From: Candidatus Ruthia magnifica str. Cm (Calyptogena magnifica)
GTDB taxonomy: Bacteria > Pseudomonadota > Gammaproteobacteria > PS1 > Pseudothioglobaceae
Direction: 5' to 3'
Length of the DNA: 64,000 bases
Assembly: GCF_000015105.1 (NCBI RefSeq)
Contig: NC_008610.1
Location: 992,001-1,056,000, forward strand
Each line of letters opens with the position of its first letter. Position 1 is the first letter of the stretch. A program made the position numbers and the translations under genes. Of the stretch, positions 47,879-58,237 are shown in pieces. The notes under the pieces were generated by a model, which did not search any database, was not told the origin of the DNA, and was given only the letters and a program-made list of their open reading frames with translations.

Positions 47879-48475
47879 ACTTTTCTCTTAATTATTGTGT
47901 CAGCAATATCCAATCACTTCAACTAAATATTGCTAATTAGTATTCTCACCATTTTTAAAATATGATAACAAATCCTAGCAGATAGGTACAATTTATTAAT
48001 CACACCTTCTAAATAACCACTTATTTTTTCTTGTCTTTCTAGTTACGCATTATAGCTTTTAAATCCTTGCTCACTCTATTAATTTTTTTAACCAAGTAGT
48101 GCTTCTTTTAGCAAAAGAAAAGTATATTTAACCAATAATCTTAAGAATATAAACCTATTAATTTAAGTGAAGTCTTTATAAAGCATTTATAGTTTGGCAT
48201 TACTCTTTCCTTTGTCCTTATTTATTGCCATTAATCACTAAGACTATATTTTTAGCAATAGAGCGGGGCGAAATCAAAGGAAGTACTATAAAAAATTCTA
48301 TAGCCCAAACTTAATCCAAATAGAAATTACGTTAGAATTAAAACCGAAATCTATTAAATTCATAAACAAAGAAGTAAGCCCAAACATGGAAAGTCGTTAT
48401 TAGCGCATAAAGAATACGCTGTACTTTACTTTTAAACATTTTATATTTTGCTTAATTAGTAACTATTATGAACAC
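47879..48475 (-). other. Non-coding stretch with possible membrane-protein debris
   Basis: About 600 bp with no intact gene. A minus-strand run near 48280-48440 reads RILYALITTFHVWAYFFVYE then NRFRF, and WAIEFFIVLPLISPRSIAKN, as though a small membrane protein had decayed. Nothing here matches a family I know, and no RNA gene is evident. Confidence 0.35.
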
Positions 48476-48907
48476 TTACCATTCACCAATGGTCGGCATG
48501 CTAACCCATGGTTCTTGTATTTCCAATGCATCACCCTCTTGCAATAGTTCAATTGATATATTATCAGGTGAGCGCACAAAAGCCATATGCCCATTTTTAG
48601 GCGGAAAATTAATAACAACACCTGCATCCATCAACTGCTTGCATGTCCCATATATATTTTTTACTCTAAATGCTAAGTGTCCAAAATTCCTCCCTTCAAC
48701 ATATTTCTCTTTATTCCAATTATGAGTAATTTCAATTAATGTGGAGTTTGGATAATTAACATCTTCATCTGCTGCCAAAAAAATAAGCGTGAACTCCTCC
48801 TGTGGATAATTCTTCCTACTAACTTCAATCAACCCTAAAACATCACAATAAAAATGCAATGTTTTATCCAGATTAGTTGCTCTAATCATGGTATGTAAAT
48901 ACTTCAT
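48476..48907 (-). CDS. gloA: Lactoylglutathione lyase (glyoxalase I)
   Basis: GloA turns the methylglyoxal-glutathione hemithioacetal into lactoylglutathione. The 143-residue VOC-fold protein begins MKYLHTMIRATNLDKTLHFY, with metal-binding His5, then LIEITHNW with Glu, GHLAFRVKNIYGTCKQL with His, and ISIELLQEGDALEIQEPW with the last Glu. The four ligands are in family positions. It is isolated between two long non-coding stretches. Confidence 0.9.
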   Translation of the reverse strand: MKYLHTMIRATNLDKTLHFYCDVLGLIEVSRKNYPQEEFTLIFLAADEDVNYPNSTLIEITHNWNKEKYVEGRNFGHLAFRVKNIYGTCKQLMDAGVVINFPPKNGHMAFVRSPDNISIELLQEGDALEIQEPWVSMPTIGEW

Positions 48908-49680
48908 GCTTATTTCCTATTGTTCACAGAATTGAATTTTCTCAATTGACTTGAGGAACTTTGACACCATATGAATATCAATTAATTTATTTTTTATAGT
49001 CTCTAAATGCTCCTATATTTTATACCCATATCATTAGAATGCCTAACATTAAGCAAATTATAATCATAAAAAACCATGAGATTTTTTGTTCATTTACTTG
49101 TTTATAAAGCGACTTTAACATTTTAATTTTCGACTTTAATCCTCAAAATACATTTCAGAAATGATTAAAATTTTATTTTTATCGCAAATTGTACAAATTG
49201 ATTTTTTATCAGAAACTATAAGCAACTACTAATTTGAGTCAAATACCACCTAGATTCCAGAATACAAACCATACATTAAAGTTTTACTTACAAAAAATTG
49301 TAGTAAAGTAACTAACTCTTTTTATCAATTTTAGAGAAAAAATCTTAAAAATATAATTGTTGTTCAGTCATGCCTTACAAACTTCTAATATTTCTTTTAT
49401 CACCTTTTCATTCATAATCTACAAGAGCAACAATCATACTATTATTTGCTCCTGCAAAAATATTGTCATCAACTTCAATACGGCTATTCACTTACTTTAA
49501 TATAATTTGCACTCTTTTTAAGAAACTCATCCTCTAAAAGAAACGCATATTCTTCTTTTACTCAGATACTATTTTTTATCATTTGTAAAAAATGTAATAG
49601 AACGCCCGTAAAGTAATGATTTTCTATTTTCAAGATAATTATTTTTGTTATTTTCATAAAAATTTTGAAGAATGCTGTTA
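48908..49680. other. Long intergenic region with debris and one tiny ORF
   Basis: About 770 bp upstream of gloA. A 33-codon minus frame at 49020-49121 (MLKSLYKQVNEQKISWFFMI, then a hydrophobic end) would be a single-helix peptide, perhaps debris. Another minus-strand piece near 49425-49490 reads SRIEVDDNIFAGANNSMIVA followed by a stop. I do not recognise either. No terminator or RNA gene is clear. Confidence 0.35.
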
Positions 49681-49866
49681 AAATTGTTGAACAATGGTAT
49701 TAGTATACTGCCTTTCTACATTTGTGTTGATGCAATCAAAGAAGGAAAGCTAGAAATTAAAAATTTACCTAAAAGCGCTAATAACATATAGATTGCATAT
49801 CAGAAAGAAAATTTGAAAAACAAAAGCATTGCATTATTTATTAAAACTCTAGTTAGCAACACCTAA
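49681..49866 (+). pseudogene. C-terminal fragment of a LysR-type regulator
   Basis: One + frame reads LLNNGISILPFYICVDAIKEG then KLEI, and after a stop AYQKENLKNKSIALFIKTLV. This is the layout of the end of the LysR substrate-binding domain ('G.GI..LP.Y.......G.L......', then 'YP....LS.K...FIDFL'). No DNA-binding domain is seen upstream. It is short and weak, so this is only a tentative call. Confidence 0.4.
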
Positions 49867-49899
49867 CTAAATTGCTACCAATCCATAAGTTTCAACACA

Positions 49900-50880
49900 A
49901 TAAAAACAAACGAATAAGTCGATAAGTATTAAAATCATACTTTGTTGGTGTTTTAGTTATCAAATCGCCGGCACTTAATTATCTCAATTAAATAAATTTT
50001 TCAATAACACTAAATAATGGTTGTTGTCTTGACTTATGGCAACTAGTTTTTCTATTTAACCAAATGTAAGTTTGTCGTTAGGTTTACCTTGTCTTTTTTA
50101 ATTGAATATTGTAAGCCTTAATAACTCTTTTTCTGATAATTTCATTGGTCTCGCTATTTTAAGTATTTTTATTAAGTAATGCTTCTTTGAGCAAAGGTAA
50201 CACGTCTAACATCATATCAATTCTATCCAAAAGCGAACCTGATATTTTGTTTTTATATTTGGTAATTTAGTCTGTTGTATAGTAGCATTTACTGGTGCCG
50301 TCGCCATAGAATCCACACATACAGATACTCATTGCGTCAATAAGTTATAAATTTACAGGAAAGTGACTTATTAGACAATCCGAGATAGGTAGATTTTTCC
50401 GTTTTTTAGGGGTTGGCGTAAACTTTCTAGAACACCTCGAGAAAGTTAGAATAATTCGTCTAAAAAAATGCTAGTAAAATTTTACCTGTGAATAAAAGTG
50501 CATTCTAAGACTTTATCGACACTTAGTGGCGACATGATTGGTAAACATCTTGCCAATATTATTTTTACTGAACTAGACAGACTGATTAAAAGTAAATTAT
50601 GCACCACTACTTTCAGCAATTTTAAGTGCACGTTTTGCGTAATGCCGTTCCTTAACTTGAGAAAAATTATTAACATCTTGTAAAAATCACATATTTTAAG
50701 AAAATAAACATATGGGTAAATAATGGCTTTGTCAACAAGTGCATATTGATTTCAATTTTGAGATCATAATTGTAGTCTTTGCTCACACACTACGCCTTCA
50801 GGCAAGTCACCTAAAATATGCGCTTCAATAGCTACCAATGACGCATCAAGCCCTATTTGATACACGAGTAAATAATTTGC
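49900..50880 (-). pseudogene. comM: Decayed competence-related Mg-chelatase-like ATPase ComM
   Basis: ComM (YifB) is a branch-migration helicase used in natural transformation. Minus-strand pieces in family order: IGLDASLVAIEAHILGDLPE near 50865-50800, then after a deletion QVKERHYAKRALKIAESSGA and LARCLPIMSPLSVDK (after the Walker A), FSRGVLESLRQPLKNGKIYL, then a CMCGFYGDGTSKC zinc-like stretch, YKNKISGSLLDRIDMMLDV, EIIRKRVIKAYNIQLKK and LSARD. Walker A is ruined and stops break every frame. Most of the 500-residue gene can still be ordered. Confidence 0.75.
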
Positions 50881-50885
50881 TTAGT

Positions 50886-51956
50886 TTACTCAATTTGACT
50901 TAATTCTTCTAAACTCCATCTGGGCTTGATATTAATTTCATGATGAGTGTCATGCTGCCCGTGGCTTAGTCGAAAATACCCAACTAAGGCTATCATAGCG
51001 CCATTATCAGTACAAAACTCTTGCCTTGGATAAAAGACATTTACATCCAACTTTTGACCCATTTGGTTAAGCTTTTTACGTAAAGACAAGTTTGCACTAA
51101 CTCCACCTGCAACTACAAGTGTTGCGTATTTAGTTTGTTCCAACGCTCTTCTGCATTTAATCATGAGCGTTTGTGTAGTAGCCACTTCAAAGGCTTTAGC
51201 AATATCTTCTTTTTTGCTAGGATACTTGGCAAAAGTATTACGTACAAATGTTTTAAGCCCACTGAAGCTAAAATCAAGGCCAGGACGACCAACCATAGGA
51301 CATGGAAACTTAAATGCACCGTAGTTGCCTTGCTCAGCAAGCATCGCTAAAGCAGGACCGCCAGGATAGCCCAAACCTAAAATCTTTGCTGTTTTATCAA
51401 ATGCCTCACCCACTGCATCATCTAAAGATTCGCCCAGAATTTTATATTGACCAATAGCTTTAACATCAATCAGCATGGTATGACCACCTGAAACCAATAA
51501 AGCTACAAAGGGAAATTCAGGCTGAGATTCTTCTAGTAAAGGAGTTAACAAATGTCCTTCCATATGGTGCACAGCCAAGGATGGAATATCCAAACTCCAA
51601 GCTAAAGATTTAGCCACAGCACACCCTACCAAAAGTGCACCTGCTAAGCCAGGTCCGGCTGTATAGGCAATACCACTTAAATCTTGCAGAGTAAATTTTA
51701 CGTCTGCTAAAACTGCTTTAATTAAAGGCAACACTCTTTGAATATGATCACGTGATGCTAGCTCTGGAACCACACCACCATACTCAGCATGAATTTTAAC
51801 GGATGAAAATAATTCGTGCCCAATAAGACCTAGCTCAGAATGATACAAGCCAATACCTGTTTCATCACAAGAGCTTTCTATGCCCAACGTAATAAAGTCA
51901 AGTTGAGTGGTTTGTTGATCCTGATTATTGTGCATTGTAGAGACAGAACTAGTCAT
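50886..51956 (-). CDS. tsaD: tRNA N6-adenosine threonylcarbamoyltransferase TsaD
   Basis: TsaD transfers the threonylcarbamoyl group to A37 of ANN-decoding tRNAs and is essential in most bacteria. The 356-residue protein has [45 protein letters not shown], the metal ligands in [55 protein letters not shown] and [13 protein letters not shown]. It starts 8 bp inside lptB, with an N-terminal extension of about 25 residues beyond the usual start; an ATG at 51935 is an alternative. tcdA, which acts on its product, is dead at 7803. Confidence 0.93.
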   Translation of the reverse strand: MTSSVSTMHNNQDQQTTQLDFITLGIESSCDETGIGLYHSELGLIGHELFSSVKIHAEYGGVVPELASRDHIQRVLPLIKAVLADVKFTLQDLSGIAYTAGPGLAGALLVGCAVAKSLAWSLDIPSLAVHHMEGHLLTPLLEESQPEFPFVALLVSGGHTMLIDVKAIGQYKILGESLDDAVGEAFDKTAKILGLGYPGGPALAMLAEQGNYGAFKFPCPMVGRPGLDFSFSGLKTFVRNTFAKYPSKKEDIAKAFEVATTQTLMIKCRRALEQTKYATLVVAGGVSANLSLRKKLNQMGQKLDVNVFYPRQEFCTDNGAMIALVGYFRLSHGQHDTHHEINIKPRWSLEELSQIE

Positions 51957-52674
51957 GCCCGCCTAAATAAACTTCACGAACTTTTTCATTGTAAAGAATT
52001 TGCTCTTTATTACCCTGTGCAATAATCACACCATTGTGTAGCACATAGGAGTAGTCACAAGTATCCAGCATTTCACGATAATTATGATCCGTAATTAAGA
52101 TACCAATATCTTTATTTTTTAAGTGGTAAATAATTTTTTGAATATCACCAACAGAAATTGGATCAACGCTTGCAAATGGCTCATCAAGTAGTACAAATTT
52201 TGGATTCGTTGCCAGCGCTCTAGCAATTTCTACTCTTCTTCTTTCACCGCCAGACAGGCTAATACCTTTAATATGATGAATATGTTTAATATTAAATTCT
52301 GCCAACAACTCTTCTAATCGATGAACTCTTTGCTTTTTATTGAGACTAAAGTTTAATTCTAACACCGCCATAATGTTATCTTCCACAGAAAGCTTACGAA
52401 AAATAGAAGGCTCTTGGGGTAAGTAACCAAGCCCTAAATCAGCACGCTTATGCATAGGCAAATGATCAATTCTTTTTTTGTTCAAAGATACTTGACCTGA
52501 ATTTGCCCTAACCAAGCCACAAGTAATATAAAAACAAGTAGTTTTCCCCGCACCATTCGGACCTAATAATCCAACTACCTTACCACCTTGTACAAAAAAT
52601 GAAACATCGTTAACCACACTCCTACCTGCGTAAGATTTACTAATATTTTGTATGCTTAGAACATTACTAGACAT
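51949..52674 (-). CDS. lptB: Lipopolysaccharide export ATPase LptB
   Basis: LptB powers extraction of LPS from the inner membrane by LptFG. The 241-residue ATPase has Walker [37 protein letters not shown] with the Q-loop and the LptB-typical 'YLPQE.SIF', signature [16 protein letters not shown], and Walker [21 protein letters not shown]. LptA, LptC and RpoN, its usual neighbours, are not beside it; instead the bactofilin remnant lies upstream. Confidence 0.93.
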   Translation of the reverse strand: MSSNVLSIQNISKSYAGRSVVNDVSFFVQGGKVVGLLGPNGAGKTTCFYITCGLVRANSGQVSLNKKRIDHLPMHKRADLGLGYLPQEPSIFRKLSVEDNIMAVLELNFSLNKKQRVHRLEELLAEFNIKHIHHIKGISLSGGERRRVEIARALATNPKFVLLDEPFASVDPISVGDIQKIIYHLKNKDIGILITDHNYREMLDTCDYSYVLHNGVIIAQGNKEQILYNEKVREVYLGGHD

Positions 52675-52769
52675 AATGATTGATACTGATCATAATTAAC
52701 GATTTTAACAGTTAAACAGTTATTATATTTAATACTAAAAACCTAAACAAAATAATAATCAAGAACAAG

Positions 52770-53005
52770 CAAGTGTTAGCACACAATGAACTGGCGGTGA
52801 TATGAGAATCTGCTAAAATTGTTAATATCAATGGCAATATTGAAGCAAGTGAAAAAAATTGTCATTACTAATAATGGTAACGTTACTGGCGATATAAGTA
52901 CACCAAGAGTTATTCATAAAAAATAACTCTTGCCTTAGGTGGTGTTTCAATGACAGGCACAAAAGTAAATATTACGCCAATCAACACTAACAAAGATGTA
53001 AAAAC
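52770..53005 (+). pseudogene. Decayed bactofilin (polymer-forming cytoskeletal protein)
   Basis: Bactofilins form filaments that position wall enzymes. The + strand, in two frames, reads SAKIVNINGNIEASEK and then KKIVITNNGNVTGDISTPRV, the repeating beta-helix 'V.I.G.V.G.I.A.. V.I...G.V.GDI..P.V' of the family, followed by ALGGVSMTGTKVNITPINTN, which fits the 'GALF.G...M' end. A frameshift and stops prevent a product. It lies convergent with birA, whose stop is at 52987. Confidence 0.5.
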
Positions 53006-53739
53006 TCAGATGAATAAATCGATTTAACGCCGTATTGAGTTTCAACCAACAAAACGCCTTGATGATTGATCCCAAGGCAAGTACCGTTAAATAACTGTCT
53101 CTTGCTTATATGCTTAACTTGTTTATCTAATAAATAATCTACTTTCGCCCACTTAGCATAAAACTCATCAAAACCACTTGATTCAAAAATATCAAAATAT
53201 TCTAAAATTTTGTTAATTAAATTTTTACTCAAATTGAGCTTATCAATCGGCGTTGAAATTATTTGTTTCAGATCTATCCAAGATGTTTCGCACTGAAAAT
53301 TTTGATTAAAATTAACATTCAGCCCCAAACCAATAATGACTGATTGATAATCGCCTTGTAGTGAATTCTCAATCAAAATACCTGCCAATTTCCTATCTTC
53401 AAAATAAACATCATTTGGCCATTTAAGTTTCAAATCAGAAATACCGTATTTTTCTAACACATCAACCAATGCTAGACCAATCACCAAGCTTAACCCGTTC
53501 AATGAAATATTACTAGGAAAAACATAGCGAATTGATAAAATAATGCTTGTATCTTTCTGGCTCAACCACGTTCGGTTGTATTGACCCTTTCCACGAGTTT
53601 GCTCAGAAGCAATGCAAATTTGTGTTTTTGTGCAAAAGGCTAACTGAGATAGATAGTCGTTGGTACTGGATATTGAATCAAAAGTAAAGCATTCAACATC
53701 ATCGCTCAAATAATTAACTAAATCAGAATAATTAACCAT
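52987..53739 (-). CDS. birA: Biotin--protein ligase BirA (no DNA-binding domain)
   Basis: BirA biotinylates the biotin carboxyl carrier protein. I start it at the ATG at 53739 (MVNYSDLVNYLSDDVECFTF); ten more codons are open upstream but lie in dgkA. The 250-residue protein has the ligase core SISSTNDYL, RGKGQYNRTW (usually GRGRRGRxW), LKWPNDVYFEDRKLAGIL, IGLGLNVN and the C-terminal domain. The N-terminal winged-helix of E. coli BirA is absent, so it cannot act as a biotin repressor by that route. Confidence 0.88.
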   Translation of the reverse strand: MVNYSDLVNYLSDDVECFTFDSISSTNDYLSQLAFCTKTQICIASEQTRGKGQYNRTWLSQKDTSIILSIRYVFPSNISLNGLSLVIGLALVDVLEKYGISDLKLKWPNDVYFEDRKLAGILIENSLQGDYQSVIIGLGLNVNFNQNFQCETSWIDLKQIISTPIDKLNLSKNLINKILEYFDIFESSGFDEFYAKWAKVDYLLDKQVKHISKRQLFNGTCLGINHQGVLLVETQYGVKSIYSSEFLHLC

Positions 53740-54074
53740 GATATAACAAGTAGAGTTAATGACAACCACACCGCTGCAGAGCCCATATCCTTTGCAGCAC
53801 CCGATAATACGTGATATCCATCACCAATTCTATCAACCACTGATTCAATAGATGAGTTTAAAACTTCAATAATTAACACTAAAAATATAGGCGCAATTAA
53901 TAGCACCTTATCAACGGATGAGTCCCCTAAGAAAAATGCCAAAGGAATTAACACAATACTTAACCATAATTCTTGCCTAAAAGCTATTTCAGATTGATAA
54001 CAAAACTTTAAGCCCTTCATAGAAAAGCCAAAAGCATTGATAATTCTACCCAGCCCTGTTCGTTCATTTTTCAT
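53718..54074 (-). CDS. dgkA: Diacylglycerol kinase
   Basis: DgkA phosphorylates diacylglycerol, recycling it from lipid and membrane-derived oligosaccharide metabolism. The 118-residue protein has three membrane helices. The family fingerprint is EVLNSSIESVVDRIGDGYHV with AKDMGSAAVWLSL following; the N-terminal amphipathic part and AFRQELWL are typical. It overlaps birA by 22 bp in another frame. Confidence 0.93.
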   Translation of the reverse strand: MKNERTGLGRIINAFGFSMKGLKFCYQSEIAFRQELWLSIVLIPLAFFLGDSSVDKVLLIAPIFLVLIIEVLNSSIESVVDRIGDGYHVLSGAAKDMGSAAVWLSLTLLVISWLIILI

Positions 54075-54121
54075 GTAAACTCATTTAAATAGTTAACTTA
54101 ATTTTACCAAAAAATTGAATC

Positions 54122-54865
54122 ATGAAAATAGCATTAGGTGTTGCATACTTAGGCACAAACTTCCACGGATGGCAGTGTCAAAAACCTAACATCCGCACTG
54201 TTCAGCAAGTAGTTGAACAGGCTCTATCAAGCGTTGCCAATCACCCCGTTAGGGTATTTTGTTCTGGTAGAACCGATGCTGGCGTGCATGCCACCTGCCA
54301 GGTTATTCACTTTGAAACCAACATTAAGCGCGAAAATAAAGTTTGGCTATTTGGTGGCAATGCTAATCTACCAAGTGATGTTAATTTCACTTGGGTAAAA
54401 CATGTTAATGATAATTTCCACGCACGATTTAGTGCCATTGCTAGACAATACAACTACAAAATACACAACACAAAAGTTCGCTGTTCCATCATAACAGCTC
54501 ATTCATTATGGGAATCAAAAAAATTGGACATAATGGCAATGAATAAAGCCAGTAAATATTTAATTGGCAAACATAACTTTTCAGCCTTCAGAGGTAGTTT
54601 ATGTCAAGCGAAATCCTCCATTAAAACCATTGAATTTATAAAACTAAACAAATGTGATGACAACATTCTACTAGACATAAAAGCCGATGCCTTTTTACAT
54701 CATATGGTACGCAACATTGTTGGCACATTACTCAAAGTGGGTAAAGGTGAAAAATCCATTGAATGGGTGAAAGAGATACTGGATAATAAGCAGCGCAAGC
54801 AAGCCGCCCCTGCCGCCCCGTCCCATGGTCTTTACTTTATTAAAGCTTTTTACTCCAATTTATAA
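54122..54865 (+). CDS. truA: tRNA pseudouridine synthase A
   Basis: TruA makes pseudouridine at positions 38-40 of tRNA anticodon stems. The 247-residue protein has AYLGTNFHGWQCQ, the catalytic Asp52 in FCSGRTDAGVHA, YNYKI, HNFSAFRG and DAFLHHMVRNIVGTLLKVG. It is divergent from dgkA and convergent with metE, its stop one base before the metE stop on the other strand, leaving no terminator space. Confidence 0.95.
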   Translation: MKIALGVAYLGTNFHGWQCQKPNIRTVQQVVEQALSSVANHPVRVFCSGRTDAGVHATCQVIHFETNIKRENKVWLFGGNANLPSDVNFTWVKHVNDNFHARFSAIARQYNYKIHNTKVRCSIITAHSLWESKKLDIMAMNKASKYLIGKHNFSAFRGSLCQAKSSIKTIEFIKLNKCDDNILLDIKADAFLHHMVRNIVGTLLKVGKGEKSIEWVKEILDNKQRKQAAPAAPSHGLYFIKAFYSNL

Positions 54866-54866
54866 A

Positions 54867-57143
54867 TCAATTTTTTCGAAGCTGTTGGCTGGCTAACACC
54901 ATATTAGTTAATGCAAGATTTACCTCATCCCAATGTCTAGTTTTTAAGCCACAATCAGGATTGACCCATAGTCTTTTAATAGGGATGTACTTTGCCGCTT
55001 TTTGCATGAGTTCAACTATAGAATCAACCGAAGGAATATTAGGAGAATGAATGTCATAAACGCCTGGGCCTATTTCATTAGGATAATCAAACTCATCAAA
55101 TATATCTAATAATTCCATGTCCGAGCGAGAAGTCTCAATAGTGATAACATCAGCATCCATCTGCGCTATTGCCTCAATAATATCATTAAATTCTGAATAA
55201 CACATATGTGTGTGAATTTGAGTTTCATCACTTACACCATTAGCACTGACTCGATAAGCCCTAATTGCCCAATCAAGATAAGTTTGCCACTGAGATTTTC
55301 GCAGTGGCAAACCCTCTCTTAATGCCGCTTCATCAATCTGAATGATATTTATATTAGATTTTTCAAGGTCCAATACCTCATCTCTAATAGCCAAAGACAA
55401 CTGCAAACATGTTGTCGCTCTTGGCTGGTCATCACGCACAAATGACCAATTCAACATCGTAACAGGGCCTGTAATCATGCCTTTCATAGGCTTATTAGTG
55501 AGTGACTGAGCGTAGGTTATCCAATCTAGCGTCATGGGTTTTGGACGAAAAATATCACCAAAAATAATCGGTGGCTTGACACAACGCGAACCATAAGATT
55601 GCACCCAACCAAATTGACTAAATACATAGCCACTTAGTTGTTGTCCAAAATATTCCACCATGTCATTACGTTCAGGTTCACCATGCACCAAAACATCTAA
55701 ACCCAAGTGTTCTTGCACTTGCACACAATACCTAATTTCAGAACGCATCGTTTGCATATATTGCTCTGCTGATAATTTACCCAATTTATAATCGTGTCTG
55801 GCTTGTCTAATCTCTAGCGTTTGTGGAAACGAACCAATGGTCGTGGTTGGATATAAAGGTAAGTTAAATTTTTCACTTTGCAATTTTGTTCTACTCTTAT
55901 AATCAGATTGACGATTACCCAGTTCATCATTTACTTTAGCAATGCGTTCTTTAACTTTAGCGTTATGCACAAGTGGTGAATATTTTTTAGAATTAATGGC
56001 ATCAATATTATTTGCTATTTCTTTAGTTACACTTGCTTGACCTTGATTAAGTGCTTGTGCTAATAAGCTTAGTTCTTCTAATTTTTGCACAGCAAACCCA
56101 AGCCATGATTTAATATCGTCATTCAGTTCTTGCTCGCTGTCTAAATCCACAGGCACGTGCAATAATGAGCAAGACGGGGCTAGCCATAATCTATTTTGTA
56201 ATTGCTGGTGAATAGGTTCTAGCCACAACAAGGTTGTACTTAAATCTGTTTTCCAAATATTACGACCATTTACCACACCCAATGATAAAATTTTATCATC
56301 TGATAGACTATCAATCAGCAATTGAACCTCATCTTTTGCATTAATTGCATCAATATGTAACCCGTCAATAGGTAAGCCACAAGCAAAGCTTAAATTATCC
56401 TGTAAAGTACCAAAATAACTAACAAGTAACAATTTAATCGGACTATTTGCCAATATATCATAAGCCTTCCTAAACGCCACTTGCCAATCTGTTTCTAATT
56501 CTGTGACCAAAATAGGTTCATCAACCTGTATCCACTCTATGCCTAACTTTACCAATTCATCAAATAATTGCGTATACACTTTAACCAATGAGTCTAATAA
56601 ATCTAGTTTATTGATTTTATCTTTAGACTTGCCTAACCATAAGTAAGTGACTGGGCCAATAACAACAGGCTTAACCTTTACACCTTGCGCTTGCGCTTGT
56701 CTAATTTGTGCAATCAGACGTTGTGCTTGGAGTGCAAAGTTTGTCTCTTGACTAAATTCTGGTACAATATAGTGATAATTGGTGTCAAACCATTTGGTCA
56801 TCTCACCCGCTTGAATACAAGTACGCTCAGACTCATTAATAAAGGCGCGCCCACGCGCTACTCGAAAATAGTTATCTAGCTCATTATCTGATAAATTTTC
56901 AGCACGTTTTGGGATATTACCTAATAAAAAACTCATATCCAAAACATGATCATAAAAAGAAAAATCACCTACTGGCACCCAATCTAATTTATTTTGATTT
57001 TGCCAGTATTGCTTGCATAATGTACTAGCAGTTTGCAATAACTCATCTTGAGAGATTGCATTTGACCAATATTTTTCTAATGCAAATTTTAACTCCCGAT
57101 GTCTACCAATACGTGGAAAACCCAAATTGTGTATTGTAACCAT
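54867..57143 (-). CDS. metE: Cobalamin-independent methionine synthase
   Basis: MetE transfers a methyl group from methyltetrahydrofolate to homocysteine using zinc. The 758-residue double barrel starts [19 protein letters not shown], has [29 protein letters not shown], the zinc ligands in [11 protein letters not shown] and [12 protein letters not shown], and the DNA-like gene length of other MetE proteins. The divergent metR lies 98 bp away; the MetR box at 57226 is in that interval. Because it works without B12 it fits a cell that does not depend on cobalamin. Confidence 0.96.
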   Translation of the reverse strand: MVTIHNLGFPRIGRHRELKFALEKYWSNAISQDELLQTASTLCKQYWQNQNKLDWVPVGDFSFYDHVLDMSFLLGNIPKRAENLSDNELDNYFRVARGRAFINESERTCIQAGEMTKWFDTNYHYIVPEFSQETNFALQAQRLIAQIRQAQAQGVKVKPVVIGPVTYLWLGKSKDKINKLDLLDSLVKVYTQLFDELVKLGIEWIQVDEPILVTELETDWQVAFRKAYDILANSPIKLLLVSYFGTLQDNLSFACGLPIDGLHIDAINAKDEVQLLIDSLSDDKILSLGVVNGRNIWKTDLSTTLLWLEPIHQQLQNRLWLAPSCSLLHVPVDLDSEQELNDDIKSWLGFAVQKLEELSLLAQALNQGQASVTKEIANNIDAINSKKYSPLVHNAKVKERIAKVNDELGNRQSDYKSRTKLQSEKFNLPLYPTTTIGSFPQTLEIRQARHDYKLGKLSAEQYMQTMRSEIRYCVQVQEHLGLDVLVHGEPERNDMVEYFGQQLSGYVFSQFGWVQSYGSRCVKPPIIFGDIFRPKPMTLDWITYAQSLTNKPMKGMITGPVTMLNWSFVRDDQPRATTCLQLSLAIRDEVLDLEKSNINIIQIDEAALREGLPLRKSQWQTYLDWAIRAYRVSANGVSDETQIHTHMCYSEFNDIIEAIAQMDADVITIETSRSDMELLDIFDEFDYPNEIGPGVYDIHSPNIPSVDSIVELMQKAAKYIPIKRLWVNPDCGLKTRHWDEVNLALTNMVLASQQLRKN

Positions 57144-57225
57144 AATTGAGATTCCTACTGAATTAAAGTCAAAGATTATATAAGGGCTACTATATAAAGT
57201 AAAATGATTATTTTTAACTTAACAA

Positions 57226-57238
57226 TGAATTATATTCA
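57226..57238. promoter_or_regulatory. MetR-type binding site TGAA-N5-TTCA
   Basis: TGAATTATATTCA fits the MetR consensus TGAANNWNNTTCA exactly, including the central A/T. It ends 3 bp before the metR ATG, so binding there would block metR expression (autorepression), and it sits 83 bp from the metE ATG where it could also activate metE. A second good copy near metE is not seen. Confidence 0.6.
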
Positions 57239-57241
57239 TAT

Positions 57242-58135
57242 ATGATAACGCTTAAACATTTAAAAATCATCCAAGCATTACATGAAAATAGCACTTTAAC
57301 GCGCGCTGCAAATGTGTTATATTTGAGTCAATCTGCCTTATCCCACCAAATTCGTTACTTAGAGGAAAAACTGGGTGTTACACTCTGGGAACGAAAAGGT
57401 AGAAATTTACTCCTCACAAAAGCAGGTGAATTATTATTACAAACTGCACAACAATTGTTGCCAATTTTAGAACAAACTGAGAAAACTTTGAAAGCCTATG
57501 CACAAGGTCACCAAGGTATTTTACGTATAGGCGTTGAATATTATCCTTGCTATAAGTGGCTAACAAAGGTCATTGGTGTGTTTTTGCAAAAAATGCCTAA
57601 TGTTGAAGTAGAAATCATCAACAAATTTCAATTTTCTGGGCACGAAGGGTTGCTCAATTACCATATTGATATTCTAATTACACCTGATATAGAGAAAAAA
57701 GCAAACATTCACATTGAAACACTCACCCAATATAATTTGGTACTTTTAGTTGCTGATAAACACCCACTAGCACATAAAAAAGTAATTATACCAAAAGACT
57801 TAGCTCATAAAACTTTACTTACTTTTCCTGTGCCACTAGAACGACTCGATATTTTAACAAAATTTTTAAACCCAGCACATACCAAGCTCAAATATATTAA
57901 AAAAATTGAATCCATTGAGATCATACTACAAATGACAACGCTCGGACGTGGAGTTTGTATATTCCCAGAATGGCTGGCAGATGAATTTATTAAAAAAATG
58001 CCTGTTAAAAAAATTCGTATAAGCGCCAACGGGCTTAGTCAAAAACTCTTTGCAATTTTGCGTAAACAAGACAAAGAAATTAATTATATTCAACGCTTTG
58101 TCAAAATTAGTAAGAAGGTAGTCAATAAGACCTAA
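57242..58135 (+). CDS. metR: LysR-type regulator MetR
   Basis: MetR activates methionine genes with homocysteine as coinducer. The 297-residue protein has an N-terminal winged helix (LKHLKIIQALHENSTLTRAA, LSQSALSHQIRYLEEKLGVTLWERKGRNLLLT) and a LysR substrate-binding domain with GILRIGVEYYPCYKW. The position divergent from metE, with a MetR box between them, supports MetR rather than another LysR protein. No Shine-Dalgarno is obvious before the ATG because the box occupies that space. Confidence 0.9.
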   Translation: MITLKHLKIIQALHENSTLTRAANVLYLSQSALSHQIRYLEEKLGVTLWERKGRNLLLTKAGELLLQTAQQLLPILEQTEKTLKAYAQGHQGILRIGVEYYPCYKWLTKVIGVFLQKMPNVEVEIINKFQFSGHEGLLNYHIDILITPDIEKKANIHIETLTQYNLVLLVADKHPLAHKKVIIPKDLAHKTLLTFPVPLERLDILTKFLNPAHTKLKYIKKIESIEIILQMTTLGRGVCIFPEWLADEFIKKMPVKKIRISANGLSQKLFAILRKQDKEINYIQRFVKISKKVVNKT

Positions 58136-58237
58136 AAAATTACTTAATCAGTAAAAAACTTGTTTGGTGATGATTAATAATGTTGTGATTATGGTATAAT
58201 TTTTTCTATTATTTTTTATGCTTAAAAAATCAAAATC

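Noticed and set aside
48080-48125. Similarity of a TGCTTCTTT-AGCAAA stretch here to one at about 50180
   Set aside because: The likeness covers only about 20 bp with differences and does not extend; the second copy is part of the comM remnant, so no repeat family is supported.
50482-50676. 64-codon minus frame
   Set aside because: It is an in-frame fragment of the comM remnant (AAA domain region), not an independent gene.
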